Assembly: GCA_030149815.1 (NCBI GenBank)
Contig: JASLHI010000046.1
Coordinates: 1-64,000, forward strand
Length of the DNA: 64,000 nt
Origin: Aquirhabdus sp.
GTDB taxonomy: Bacteria; Pseudomonadota; Gammaproteobacteria; Pseudomonadales; Moraxellaceae
Direction: 5' to 3'
Positions 1-9,647 of this stretch are shown here, piece by piece (position 1 is the stretch's first letter; each line of letters opens with the position of its first letter). The notes below the pieces were generated by a model. That model was not told the DNA's origin, searched no databases, and saw only the letters and a program-made list of their open reading frames with translations. The translations under genes and the position numbers were made by a program.

Positions 1-3000
1 CGATGATTAGCCCTTGGCTGCTAAGTTCATTAATAACGCCTTGGGAAATCCCAGCGGTAAGGGCAGAGGCTAAAATAGAATCGACAGTTTCTTTGTTAGC
101 AAGACGATCAACGATACCCGATAAACCTTGACCATTTAAGGCACTGTTGATGGTGGCATCTGTAGCCGCGATTGCAGAGCTGGTTACTACTGCTGCAGTG
201 GCAGCAGATAGTCCAGCGGCAGTCGCTCCTGTCGCTCCAGCCGTACTTACAACAGCAGCCCCCGCCGCAGCTCCCGCACCCGCCGTCGCAATCGTCACTG
301 CAATCGCAATCACCAACTGACTTTCCACACCCAGATTCGTACTGCTTTGATGCTGATGCTCATAAATCTGCTGGATCTGGTTGTAATCTACCTGACCATT
401 CGCCTGCATATTCGCCAGCCAACTCATATTCGACTGCTGCGCCAACTGACTCACCACATCCTGAATCGTCTGCGTACTTGGGGTATTGCCATTATTACTA
501 TTGCTATTGCTACTAACAGGAATATCAACCTGAACCCCTTGCGCCGCATTCACAACCAACTGACCCGTATACTGCATCTGCGACAATTGCGATGTTTTGC
601 TCGCCGTACTGTCCATCTTGCTACTGACCAGCCATGGATTGGTGCTACTACTGCTATATGCCTGCTCCAATAAATTATTCACCGCACCCAGAACCACCTG
701 ACCCTGAGAACTACTGAGCGTGATATTACCGCCTGACGTGAAATCAGTACCCTGAGACGTCATATCACCCTGAGCCTGAATATTAATTCCACCTGAGCCA
801 GCGGTGAGGGTAGAGACCTGACCCGTCTGTCTAACGTTCATGCCCTGACCCTGACCATCGCTACCCGCAATCATAGTGCCCACAACACCTGACCATGAAG
901 CAGCCTGACCCAATCCACTGATCTTACTTGAGAAAGAACTCTGACTCTGATCAACGTTATATCCCGCCAGTAGATCAATCACGCCCTGTAGACTACTCAG
1001 ATTAATCGTCGAACCACTCAGATTTGCCGCTTGCAGCATGATATCGCCAGTCTTGCTATCTACACTCAGCGTACCGCCTGCATTCAGATTACTTGCCACA
1101 ACCGTGCTGTTATTGTCTGTTACCGAATTGCGTGTTGTCGTTGAGCCAAGGAATCCATGATCTTTCGTCATGTTGGCTGCACTGAATTGGCTGGTATTAT
1201 TGCCATTCGCAATCAACACCCCTAACGCACCGCTGAGATCAAGATTGCCACCGCTACTGATCTGCGCAGCCATCTCACTGAGAATGCCACCCGCATTGAT
1301 ATTTAAATCACCCAGACTGGAAATCGTACTGCTGTAATCTGTTGTTGTACTCAAATTCGTATAGTTACTACTGTTTCTGATCAGATCAAGCTGAGAGGCG
1401 AGTTGTAGTGGGCTGATCTGGATATTATTCTCTGCAAGCAGATTAGTGACACCTCCCGCACTCTGATTACTGATCTGAGCACCATTCACATCTAGATTGT
1501 TGCCTGCAATCACAGTCAACTTACCGCCCGTTCCATCACCACCTACATACAAGCCTGCAATCCGATTAAGGCTCGTCTGGCTAGAACTACTTAAACCAAA
1601 AGTATTAGCCGAACTATCAGTTGTACTACTAATATCAATATTATTGCCGGCTTTCAGAACCAGATTCTGATCCGCAGTGATCGTCCCACCCAGATTATTT
1701 AAATCATTGAGTGCAGCCAATCCCACCTGAGTTCCAGCAATATTTCCCGTATTACTGATGTTATTGGCATTGATCACAACCACTTGTTCGCCTGCAATCG
1801 TCCCACTATTCGTGACGTCGCCTGTTGTATTCAACTGAATCTGGTTGGCAGAAATCAGTGCACCATTGCTATTGACAGTCCCAGCTTGCGGAAGCAAATA
1901 CACCTGAGGCACTAAAGCATTCTCGATCGTGCCATCAGGAAGAGTCACAGGTTCACTGACCAGCCAGACAATATCTGAAGTCAACTGAGCCATTTGCGCC
2001 GCAGTCAGACCCACACCCACAGTCAATCCTTGCTGTTTGGCAAAAGTCGCGCCATTGGTCAACAATGCTGCGTATTCAGAGTTTGTTGTGTTATAGCCAG
2101 AAATAAAGGCTTTACCCGTTAGTGCACCGACTTGCTGATTAATGAGTTGCTGCTGATAAAAAGCATCACCAATCTGTTTTTGAGTAATGTTTGAAGTGGT
2201 TTGCAAGCTTTGTAAGAGCGTATCTGCACTCGCCAGATTTCCTGTACTTGTTGGACTAAGAAACCGTGGATCGGTCTCAACGATATAAGTCGCTGAAGGA
2301 CTTGAATTAATCTGATAAAGCGCAATCTGCGGCAAATTCAGATTAGGTAAAGTCGCTAGTATGCCTTTTACTTGTGGAGGCTGATTCAGTGCATTGGTCT
2401 GACTGGATAGCTGAGCTGTATTGATTTGCCGTGTGATCTGCGCAGGCGTTAATATCGGTGCGAGGGCAGGGGCTTCATCATTGGCAGGCTGAATCAGGCT
2501 AGGGGCATCATTGATGATCTGAGCTTGTGCTCCAGTAACAGCCGTAGTTTGTGCTGTAAGACTTATAAGGGGCGATGTGTTATTACCACTATAACCGCCA
2601 GATGTATTCGTAAATCCTTGCTGCGTATTTGTAGTAGAGTTGCCTGCCGTACCATTGGGCGTGGATGCGGTATTGGACTGAATTGAACCTCCAGCACCAA
2701 TAACCGCAGAAGTGGTGACAATATCTGCTGGGTTATAAGCAAGCCAACCCGTCGTCAGCGTTCTATCATGACAACAACTTCTGCGATTAACGTAATAGTT
2801 ATCGTAAGATCCTGTTTCATGAATGGTCGTAGTGCCTTGTGTGGCGACATTATTCAAATTGCTTAAATTGGCAATCAGATTACCACCGACGATGATCTGG
2901 CTGTTTTGATTGGTGGTAAAGGTTTTCCCGAGTAGATTTAAATCGCCGCCCACTAAAATCTGAGCAGGGTCACTTGCGGTGAGTTGATCACTGGTCACCG

Positions 3001-6000
3001 TTTTGGTGGTTTGATATTCAGTGAAGTTGTCTGCATTATATCTCACTCCATTGACCGTTGTTGTCCCGTACTTAATTTGACAGCTCGAAGAGTCATGGTA
3101 GCAATCAGCTGGAACATCAAAGCTATTTCCACTATGAATGACAAACTGACTTGTTGGAATATCTCCAAACTGTGAGATCCCTGTCACACCAGGCCCCTGT
3201 GTTGTGCCATTTAACTCGATGTAAAATACGCTAGAATTCAATGTCCAATAATCTTCTGCAGTTGAAGATTGCGTGACTGGCGCGTAGGCAAAATAAACAT
3301 CCTGATTCAGCAAATGTGCTGTATTGATGTTCATACTGCCAACTGACTGCAGGGTAGCACTTAGATTGTTGACCTGCTGAGCCTGCCCGATGGCATTGTT
3401 GTTACTATCTAAACTTCCACCAATGTTAAGATTTCCTAGGCTTAAGATCATTGCCCCATTATTGGTGGTCAAAATGGCATTGGGGTTTAGATTAGGGTCG
3501 TTATTCAGCGTCTGTACACCGAGCTCCATATCTTGTCGTGCTGCGATGACAGGTGCAGCACCATTAGCAGGAGTGTTGTTCAATGTTTGTGTAGCGATAG
3601 CGATTTTATCACCATAGATTTTGGCATTGCCGCCGATATTGCTGATCGTGCCTGCGGTAATGAGAGTAGTGCTGGCGTTGATCAGTCCTTTGTTATCTAC
3701 TAAACCATTACTGGTACTCCCACCCGTATTAATCTCAAGCGTATTGCCTGCGACAATCGTCCCATCTTGAGTGTTAATTAGGGTTTGATTGTTGGTTTTA
3801 ATTTGAATATTGGTTGCGGAAATTGCACCACCATTATCCATGCCTTGGCTATTTAATACGATTGCTGTGGGCGAAATGATCTGACCATATCCAGTATTAT
3901 CAATCGCGCCTTGAGTCGCATTTAGGTTGATATCTGCTGTGGTTGAGCCGATCTGTCCGCCATAATTGCTGATCAGGGTGCCAGTGAGTTGAATCGAATT
4001 GACGGCACTTAGCGTGCCGTAACCATTGTCGATTACTTCAGAGCTATTGATGTTAAGTTTTCCCCCCGTAGAAATATTGCCAGTTTCGTTGATGAGCTGT
4101 GTTAAGTTTAAGTTGAGATCATTGGGGGTATAAATGACACCACTATTACTTAATACTGCTAGGTTTTGTAATTGTAGATTTGTGGCAATAATACCTAATG
4201 GATTTGAAGTAGTCGCATTTTGATCATTGTTGTTGTAGATGTTTTGCCCATTAGTATTAATGGTCAATGCTTGTCCTGCTTGAATAAGACTCGCATCGTT
4301 GGTCAGTACTCCTGAATTAATCGCAACGGTATTTCCCTTAATTGCCCCGCCTTGTGTATTGTTTAAGGCTTGATTATTGGTCTCGATTTGCACATTCGGG
4401 GCATAGATAACCCCACCATTATTTAGACCTTGACTGTTTAAACTTACATTTGCTGCTGAAGTGATTTGACCATTTGCAGTGTTATCAATAATGCCCTGTG
4501 TGGCACTTAACGTGACATCACCTGTGGTTGAACCGATTTGTCCGCCAGCATTGTTAATCAGGGAACCACTTGTAACTTGTAGATCATTGGCAGAAACCAG
4601 AGATCCATGCATATTGTAAATAGGTCCTGAAGTAGTGAGCGTCAATTGATCGCCGCTAGAGATGTTTCCACCGAGGTTTTTTAGTCTTGTTAAGTTTAAA
4701 TTGAGATTGTTTGGGGTATAAATAATGCCGTTACTATTGTCTAGCGTGGAGATGTTTTGTAATTGCAGATTCGTGGCAATAATGCCTAAAGGGTTAGTTG
4801 AAGTTGCCGCTGTATCATTAGTATTGGTAAGATTTTGTCCATTTGCATTGAGACGAAGAGCTTGTCCAGCTTGAATTAGACTTGAATCATTGGTGAGTAC
4901 ACCAGAATTAATATCCAGCGTATTCGCTGCTACAATTCTAGCGCCACCCATATTGTCTAGTGATTGATTATTCGCTTCTAATTGAATATTGGGTGCGAAA
5001 ATAAATCCATTATTAAACATTCCTAAAGCATTAACATTAATATTTGTTCCAGCTACAATTTGACCATCATTACCAAAACGAGTTTGGTTAGCTTGAATAT
5101 CGACTTGACCTTGTTGAGCGTTTATTTGTCCTGCATTATCGAACCAAGCACCTGCTTGTGTCTCTGTCAGCGTGATATTGTTTTTGGCGATTAGGCTACC
5201 ATTTAAAGCAAAGTTACCAGCAGTAATATTGAGATCGTTACTGGTTGTAATATTGCCGCTGTTACTGGCAACCCATAAATAGTTAATATTAATATTTAGA
5301 GTGTTCGTTGAGTAAATGTTTGCAGTGTTTTCTAAAGTATCGACATTTTGAAGTTGTATGGTTGATGCGACAAGTCCTAAATTAGGACTCGAAGCCTGAT
5401 TAATTTGTTCATTATCCATCAAACTTCCATTAGTATTGATGGTAAGTGTTTGTCCAGCTTGAATTAAACTATCATAATTTTTGATATTCCCGCCTTGGGT
5501 GGTCAGGGTATAACCTGTGTTGGTTTGGCCTGCAAGAATGTTTGGATTACCTGATTCAAGATAAATATTATTGTTTGCTGCAATAACCCCTGTACCAGCG
5601 TTGGTAATATCAATTCCTGCAATGATATTGATATTGTTGGCAACAATCGTTCCCCCCTGATGATAGCGGACACCATCTCCATCGTAATACACAGAAGCAT
5701 TTATTAAAGATTGCAGATTCAAATTAATGTCTTGAGCCGCACTGATAAGCCCAAGTCCATTCCAGAATGTATGATTAAAATCTGTAATATTCAGATTGCC
5801 TGCGGTCGATTCGATTTTTCCTTTGAAATTGGTATTGTTATTCCATTGTCCAAAATCACCTGTAAAAGGAATCAATGCACTGGGGGTGATGTTCATTGAA
5901 AGATCGTTTGTGGATTGTATTAATCCCGATGAATTGACTAAGCCCGCAATATTAAAGTTTAGGTTACCTTGTGTTGCAATCACGCCATTGGCGTTATTTA

Positions 6001-9000
6001 GCAATCCTGATGTGATGTTTAAGCTAGTTCCACTCAGGATACCCGTCGTATGGTCTGGTGGGAGTAAGTTATTATCTAATGAGAGCCCCGTCAGTTGGTA
6101 GGCTGAGTTCGCTGTCGTCGTTGAGGTATTGTCTCCCAAATCGATTTGATTTGGTCCTGTCGTATTGGGAATTAATGAAAACGTTGCTGTGATGCCATTA
6201 TAGTCATAGCTAAGGGTTGGATTTAGCGTGGAAACGCCTTGTACATTTGTTGCGATGAGAGGATCGGTAGGATTGCCCAAATATTGATATGCCAATCCTG
6301 CATTAAAGATGAAATATGCAGGGGAGAATAGTCCGAACGGTAGGCTAGATTGGGAAATTGGTGTTTCAGCGCTCTGCGGTGAGTCAGTATTGCTAATCAC
6401 CTGTCCATTGGTATTAATAGTTAAATCTTTGCTGGCTTGCAATAAGCCCGCATCATTGGCAATTGCGCCTGTATTAAGGCTGAGATTTCTATTTGCAACA
6501 ATGCTGCCATAATAGTTCTCCAGCTCTAGTCCATTGGTATTGACTGTAATATTGTTCCCCGCAATCGTTCCATCGACATTATTGAGACCTTGACTATCAA
6601 TATTAATATCCTGCGCGGATAAGATCTGGCCGAGTAGGGCATTGTTCAGTAAACCAATGGTTTGGATCGAGATTGTCCCGTTACTCTGGATTAACCCAGC
6701 ACTATTTTCGAGACTGCTGCTGGTAATGTTTAAACCACCTTTTGCGGTCAAACTACCGTTGTTATTGTTCAAATCTGCAGTGGTGAGATTTGCATCTCCT
6801 CCAATATACAAGGTCGCATTGCTAAAGTTTGTCGCGCCACTACTGAGATTCAGATTGCCAAGTACGGTTAGCGCTTGATTGTTTAAAGTTAAGCTAGGTG
6901 CCGTAAAGTTCAAATTACCTTGGGTTTGAATTTGCCCATTTTGCTGAGCGTATGGGGTTGCAATATTCAAAACGTTGTTGGCTTGAGTATTATTGGCTTG
7001 AAGGATTAGTCCTTGTTCGTTATTTAAACTTTGGGTCTGAATGTTGAATTGGCTCGTTGCTGCTGTACCAATACTTCCTAACGTGCCTTGATGATTGTTG
7101 AGTAATCCTGAGACTGCGGCAGTGAGTACGCCACCTGACAGAATATTCCCACCTGTTTGCACAGTCCCATTCTGCGTGGATGAGTTTGATCCTGCGGAGT
7201 TATCTAAATCTCCCAGAATGGTCAGGTTGACATCGCCTAGACTTTGAATCGCACCGCTGACATTGGTGAGTGTATTGGCCTTTAGTGTGATTTGCTGATT
7301 GGCTTTGATCTGACCTTCTGTATTATCAATCGTTGTCCCCGTTAGCGAGGCTTGTCCATTACTGCGAACTAATCCATTGACTAAGCTGATATTCGTACCA
7401 GTTAAATTTAGATCGCCCAGAGTCGTGATTTGCCCTTGAGTCCCTGTCAGATTATTTGCCGTGATATTCAGATTTCCCGCACTTTCAATCTGACCCTCTT
7501 GCTGGATGAGTTGGTCTTGTACGGTGATGGTTGCGGAGGAGTTAGTGCCCGTTTGCAGTAATATTCCTTGCGTGTTATCGAGTTGATTTGCCGTCAACTG
7601 GAGTGCACCAGCCTGAATGTTGCCTTTTTGGTTCTGAATTTGTGTGGCTTGTGCGTTTAAAGTACCGCCAACAGCGATGGAGCCAGACTGATTACTAAGT
7701 TGCGTGGCTTGACTCGTTAAGTTCTGTGTAACAAGCAGTTGCCCTTGGTTATTGATGAAAGACGGGCCAGAGACACTGAGTTGTCCCAGACTGAGCTGTC
7801 CTCCTGTATTGTCGAGGTTCTGCGCTGTAATATTTGTACTGCCGACAGTGAGGATAGATCCCGCTGTATTATTCAGTGTCCCTGTAACTTGTAGCGTACC
7901 GTTACTTAAAGTGGCACCACTGGTTGAACCTGTAGTAGTGCTGCCACTGCTTCCTATAGAGGAGCTAGAGTTTCCTGTAGAAGATGTTGATGAGCCTGCT
8001 GAGTTTGAACTACTTGTTCCAGTATTATTGGTATTTGTGGCAATCGGTTGACCGATCACTCCAGCTTGATTGTTGGTGAGTTTCGATGCGGTGATATCCA
8101 GACCTGTGTTTCCTGTCTGAATAATTTGTCCACCTTGGTTATTCAGATCACCCTTAGCATTTAATCCTACACGTTGAGCATCAATCACACCTGCAGCATT
8201 GTTTATATTATTTTGCACAGTGATGCTAGCTGTGCTACCCGAAACGATTTGTCCTGCGTTAGTCAGCTCTGATGCTTGTAGATTAAGTGCGGCTCCAGCA
8301 TAGATCTTACTGGTGCCAGCATTTGAAACTGCACCTGAATTTGTGATCGTTAACTGAGCTGCTGCGGCCACTGTTCCGCTGTTATTTAAATCCGCATTAG
8401 TGCTGACTGTCAGGTTTTGTGCACTGGCAAGCGTGCCGCTATTACTGATGCCTGTGTTGGCACTGATTGATGTATTGCCTTTACTATATATCGTGCCACT
8501 GTTTTGGAGTTGCCCATCTGCATTAACGACAATATCACCTGCAGTCGTGCCAATTTGTCCAGCATTGCGAACACCCACGCCCGCCTCAGTGCCAACCAGT
8601 GTAATCTGTCCCGCATACATTCCGCCTAATGCAGCAACGTCAATACCAAACTGCGGCGTGACTTCACTTGCCGTTGTTGGTGCCACTGGAATATCGCTTC
8701 CAGAAACTGTATTTGCTGCACCAACTGTATTTGCACCTGTGATGACATTCAGTTGATTTGCCCAAATCCCTGCATTAATTTGTACTGCATGCGCAATCAA
8801 ATCAGTATAGTCTGCTGTTGTTCCATCTAAACCTTGTCCACCTACGGTGATGGTACCTTGATTCACACGGTAACTTTCTAAGCTCCCGTTATTAAATACA
8901 GGTGTTCCTGTCGTTAATGTCGCGCGACTCGCATTGATAAAACCGCAACCATTACAGTTAATTCCACTAGGATTGGCAACAATCACTTGTGCGCGTTGAC

Positions 9001-9550
9001 CTGCGACCTCAAGATAACCTGATAGTTGACTTGGATTCGCAGAGTTCACTTGATTCAGAATAATAGTTGCGTTTTGAGTCAGGAGTGGATTTCCTTGAAC
9101 CCAGCCTGCTAAATTAGTTCGTGCGCCATTCACTGAGTTGTTGAGAATTGCGCCTGCTTTTTCGACATCAAATTGGCTATACGTATTGACCGAAACACCT
9201 GCAGCATTGGGTGTTTGAATATTGATCTGGGGTAGACCATTCGGTGTTTTTAAGATGATAGCTTGTTGATTGGCGGATGCATTGGCGTCCGCAATGATTT
9301 GTGCCTGAACGATAGAGGAGGTTAGGGTTACACCACTCATGAGTAAACAAATGGCGCTCAGTCGTGTGAGTTGTAGGGATCGGCTTAATTTAATCCATTG
9401 CGAAGGTTGGTCGGTATCTTGGCTAGAAAGCGTCGATTTGTTGCCTGAGGTATTGCCAGAACTTGAACCATGGCTGATGACAGTTTCAGCTACCACAACC
9501 ATCATGCCCCGAGCTTTATTAAAAATGATGCGGTATTGGTTCTTATTCAT
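1..9550 (-). CDS. cdiA: Giant two-partner-secretion exoprotein, CdiA-like (3' end outside window)
   Basis: The reading frame is open from the ATG at 9550-9548 to the left edge, so more than 3,180 residues are visible and the C-terminus is missing. The N-terminus MNKNQYRIIFNKARG is a classic extended signal peptide region, followed by a hydrophobic core ending near VQA (about residue 85). Next comes the TPS / haemagglutination-activity domain (about residues 90-210, with NxNG-type motif INCNGCGFIN), then a very long Asn/Gly/Ser-rich beta-helix of filamentous-haemagglutinin repeats. Near 2.0-2.3 kb the text VETDPRF, then SGYNTTNSEYAALL and ALTSDIVWL, matches the conserved pre-toxin-side region of CdiA proteins. 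The last about 100 residues are Ala/Gly-rich and look like DUF637. In the family this is a surface filament that delivers a C-terminal toxin to neighbouring cells; the toxin type cannot be judged here. It follows its transporter gene by 97 bp. Confidence 0.88.
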   Translation of the reverse strand, partial: MNKNQYRIIFNKARGMMVVVAETVISHGSSSGNTSGNKSTLSSQDTDQPSQWIKLSRSLQLTRLSAICLLMSGVTLTSSIVQAQIIADANASANQQAIILKTPNGLPQINIQTPNAAGVSVNTYSQFDVEKAGAILNNSVNGARTNLAGWVQGNPLLTQNATIILNQVNSANPSQLSGYLEVAGQRAQVIVANPSGINCNGCGFINASRATLTTGTPVFNNGSLESYRVNQGTITVGGQGLDGTTADYTDLIAHAVQINAGIWANQLNVITGANTVGAANTVSGSDIPVAPTTASEVTPQFGIDVAALGGMYAGQITLVGTEAGVGVRNAGQIGTTAGDIVVNADGQLQNSGTIYSKGNTSISANTGISNSGTLASAQNLTVSTNADLNNSGTVAAAAQLTITNSGAVSNAGTSKIYAGAALNLQASELTNAGQIVSGSTASITVQNNINNAAGVIDAQRVGLNAKGDLNNQGGQIIQTGNTGLDITASKLTNNQAGVIGQPIATNTNNTGTSSSNSAGSSTSSTGNSSSSIGSSGSTTTGSTSGATLSNGTLQVTGTLNNTAGSILTVGSTNITAQNLDNTGGQLSLGQLSVSGPSFINNQGQLLVTQNLTSQATQLSNQSGSIAVGGTLNAQATQIQNQKGNIQAGALQLTANQLDNTQGILLQTGTNSSATITVQDQLIQQEGQIESAGNLNITANNLTGTQGQITTLGDLNLTGTNISLVNGLVRSNGQASLTGTTIDNTEGQIKANQQITLKANTLTNVSGAIQSLGDVNLTILGDLDNSAGSNSSTQNGTVQTGGNILSGGVLTAAVSGLLNNHQGTLGSIGTAATSQFNIQTQSLNNEQGLILQANNTQANNVLNIATPYAQQNGQIQTQGNLNFTAPSLTLNNQALTVLGNLNLSSGATNFSNATLYIGGDANLTTADLNNNNGSLTAKGGLNITSSSLENSAGLIQSNGTISIQTIGLLNNALLGQILSAQDINIDSQGLNNVDGTIAGNNITVNTNGLELENYYGSIVANRNLSLNTGAIANDAGLLQASKDLTINTNGQVISNTDSPQSAETPISQSSLPFGLFSPAYFIFNAGLAYQYLGNPTDPLIATNVQGVSTLNPTLSYDYNGITATFSLIPNTTGPNQIDLGDNTSTTTANSAYQLTGLSLDNNLLPPDHTTGILSGTSLNITSGLLNNANGVIATQGNLNFNIAGLVNSSGLIQSTNDLSMNITPSALIPFTGDFGQWNNNTNFKGKIESTAGNLNITDFNHTFWNGLGLISAAQDINLNLQSLINASVYYDGDGVRYHQGGTIVANNINIIAGIDITNAGTGVIAANNNIYLESGNPNILAGQTNTGYTLTTQGGNIKNYDSLIQAGQTLTINTNGSLMDNEQINQASSPNLGLVASTIQLQNVDTLENTANIYSTNTLNININYLWVASNSGNITTSNDLNITAGNFALNGSLIAKNNITLTETQAGAWFDNAGQINAQQGQVDIQANQTRFGNDGQIVAGTNINVNALGMFNNGFIFAPNIQLEANNQSLDNMGGARIVAANTLDINSGVLTNDSSLIQAGQALRLNANGQNLTNTNDTAATSTNPLGIIATNLQLQNISTLDNSNGIIYTPNNLNLNLTRLKNLGGNISSGDQLTLTTSGPIYNMHGSLVSANDLQVTSGSLINNAGGQIGSTTGDVTLSATQGIIDNTANGQITSAANVSLNSQGLNNGGVIYAPNVQIETNNQALNNTQGGAIKGNTVAINSGVLTNDASLIQAGQALTINTNGQNIYNNNDQNATTSNPLGIIATNLQLQNLAVLSNSGVIYTPNDLNLNLTQLINETGNISTGGKLNINSSEVIDNGYGTLSAVNSIQLTGTLISNYGGQIGSTTADINLNATQGAIDNTGYGQIISPTAIVLNSQGMDNGGAISATNIQIKTNNQTLINTQDGTIVAGNTLEINTGGSTSNGLVDNKGLINASTTLITAGTISNIGGNAKIYGDKIAIATQTLNNTPANGAAPVIAARQDMELGVQTLNNDPNLNPNAILTTNNGAMILSLGNLNIGGSLDSNNNAIGQAQQVNNLSATLQSVGSMNINTAHLLNQDVYFAYAPVTQSSTAEDYWTLNSSVFYIELNGTTQGPGVTGISQFGDIPTSQFVIHSGNSFDVPADCYHDSSSCQIKYGTTTVNGVRYNADNFTEYQTTKTVTSDQLTASDPAQILVGGDLNLLGKTFTTNQNSQIIVGGNLIANLSNLNNVATQGTTTIHETGSYDNYYVNRRSCCHDRTLTTGWLAYNPADIVTTSAVIGAGGSIQSNTASTPNGTAGNSTTNTQQGFTNTSGGYSGNNTSPLISLTAQTTAVTGAQAQIINDAPSLIQPANDEAPALAPILTPAQITRQINTAQLSSQTNALNQPPQVKGILATLPNLNLPQIALYQINSSPSATYIVETDPRFLSPTSTGNLASADTLLQSLQTTSNITQKQIGDAFYQQQLINQQVGALTGKAFISGYNTTNSEYAALLTNGATFAKQQGLTVGVGLTAAQMAQLTSDIVWLVSEPVTLPDGTIENALVPQVYLLPQAGTVNSNGALISANQIQLNTTGDVTNSGTIAGEQVVVINANNISNTGNIAGTQVGLAALNDLNNLGGTITADQNLVLKAGNNIDISSTTDSSANTFGLSSSSQTSLNRIAGLYVGGDGTGGKLTVIAGNNLDVNGAQISNQSAGGVTNLLAENNIQISPLQLASQLDLIRNSSNYTNLSTTTDYSSTISSLGDLNINAGGILSEMAAQISSGGNLDLSGALGVLIANGNNTSQFSAANMTKDHGFLGSTTTRNSVTDNNSTVVASNLNAGGTLSVDSKTGDIMLQAANLSGSTINLSSLQGVIDLLAGYNVDQSQSSFSSKISGLGQAASWSGVVGTMIAGSDGQGQGMNVRQTGQVSTLTAGSGGINIQAQGDMTSQGTDFTSGGNITLSSSQGQVVLGAVNNLLEQAYSSSSTNPWLVSSKMDSTASKTSQLSQMQYTGQLVVNAAQGVQVDIPVSSNSNSNNGNTPSTQTIQDVVSQLAQQSNMSWLANMQANGQVDYNQIQQIYEHQHQSSTNLGVESQLVIAIAVTIATAGAGAAAGAAVVSTAGATGATAAGLSAATAAVVTSSAIAATDATINSALNGQGLSGIVDRLANKETVDSILASALTAGISQGVINELSSQGLII
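3500..5480 (-). repeat. Tandem ~588-bp modules inside the cdiA-like gene
   Basis: Three or more diverged copies of a module of about 196 codons lie head to tail in the stalk-coding part. Landmarks: the string gttaagttta followed by ttgagat and ggggtataaat occurs at 4101 and again at 4689 (588 bp apart), with a weaker third copy near 5281. Sequence around the 'cttgattattggt' phrase likewise recurs upstream near 3780 and at about 4365 and 4960. Period and phase keep the reading frame. A more distant copy may sit near 6390. These are protein-level beta-helix repeats. Confidence 0.7.
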
Positions 9551-9647
9551 GTCAATTACTCATTTCTTTGATACGAGATAAATGATGGTTTTGCCACCTA
9601 CCTCGAAAGGTCTTTAATTAGAGATGTTTACTTCAAAAATTTATTTA

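Noticed and set aside
3500..7700. Recurring short phrases resembling a CRISPR-like array
   Set aside because: Repeats are diverged, in frame and encode beta-helix modules; no uniform spacers.
1..9550. Dozens of short plus-strand ORFs opposite the exoprotein gene
   Set aside because: The minus-strand frame is open throughout with coherent exoprotein text; the opposite ORFs are composition shadows.
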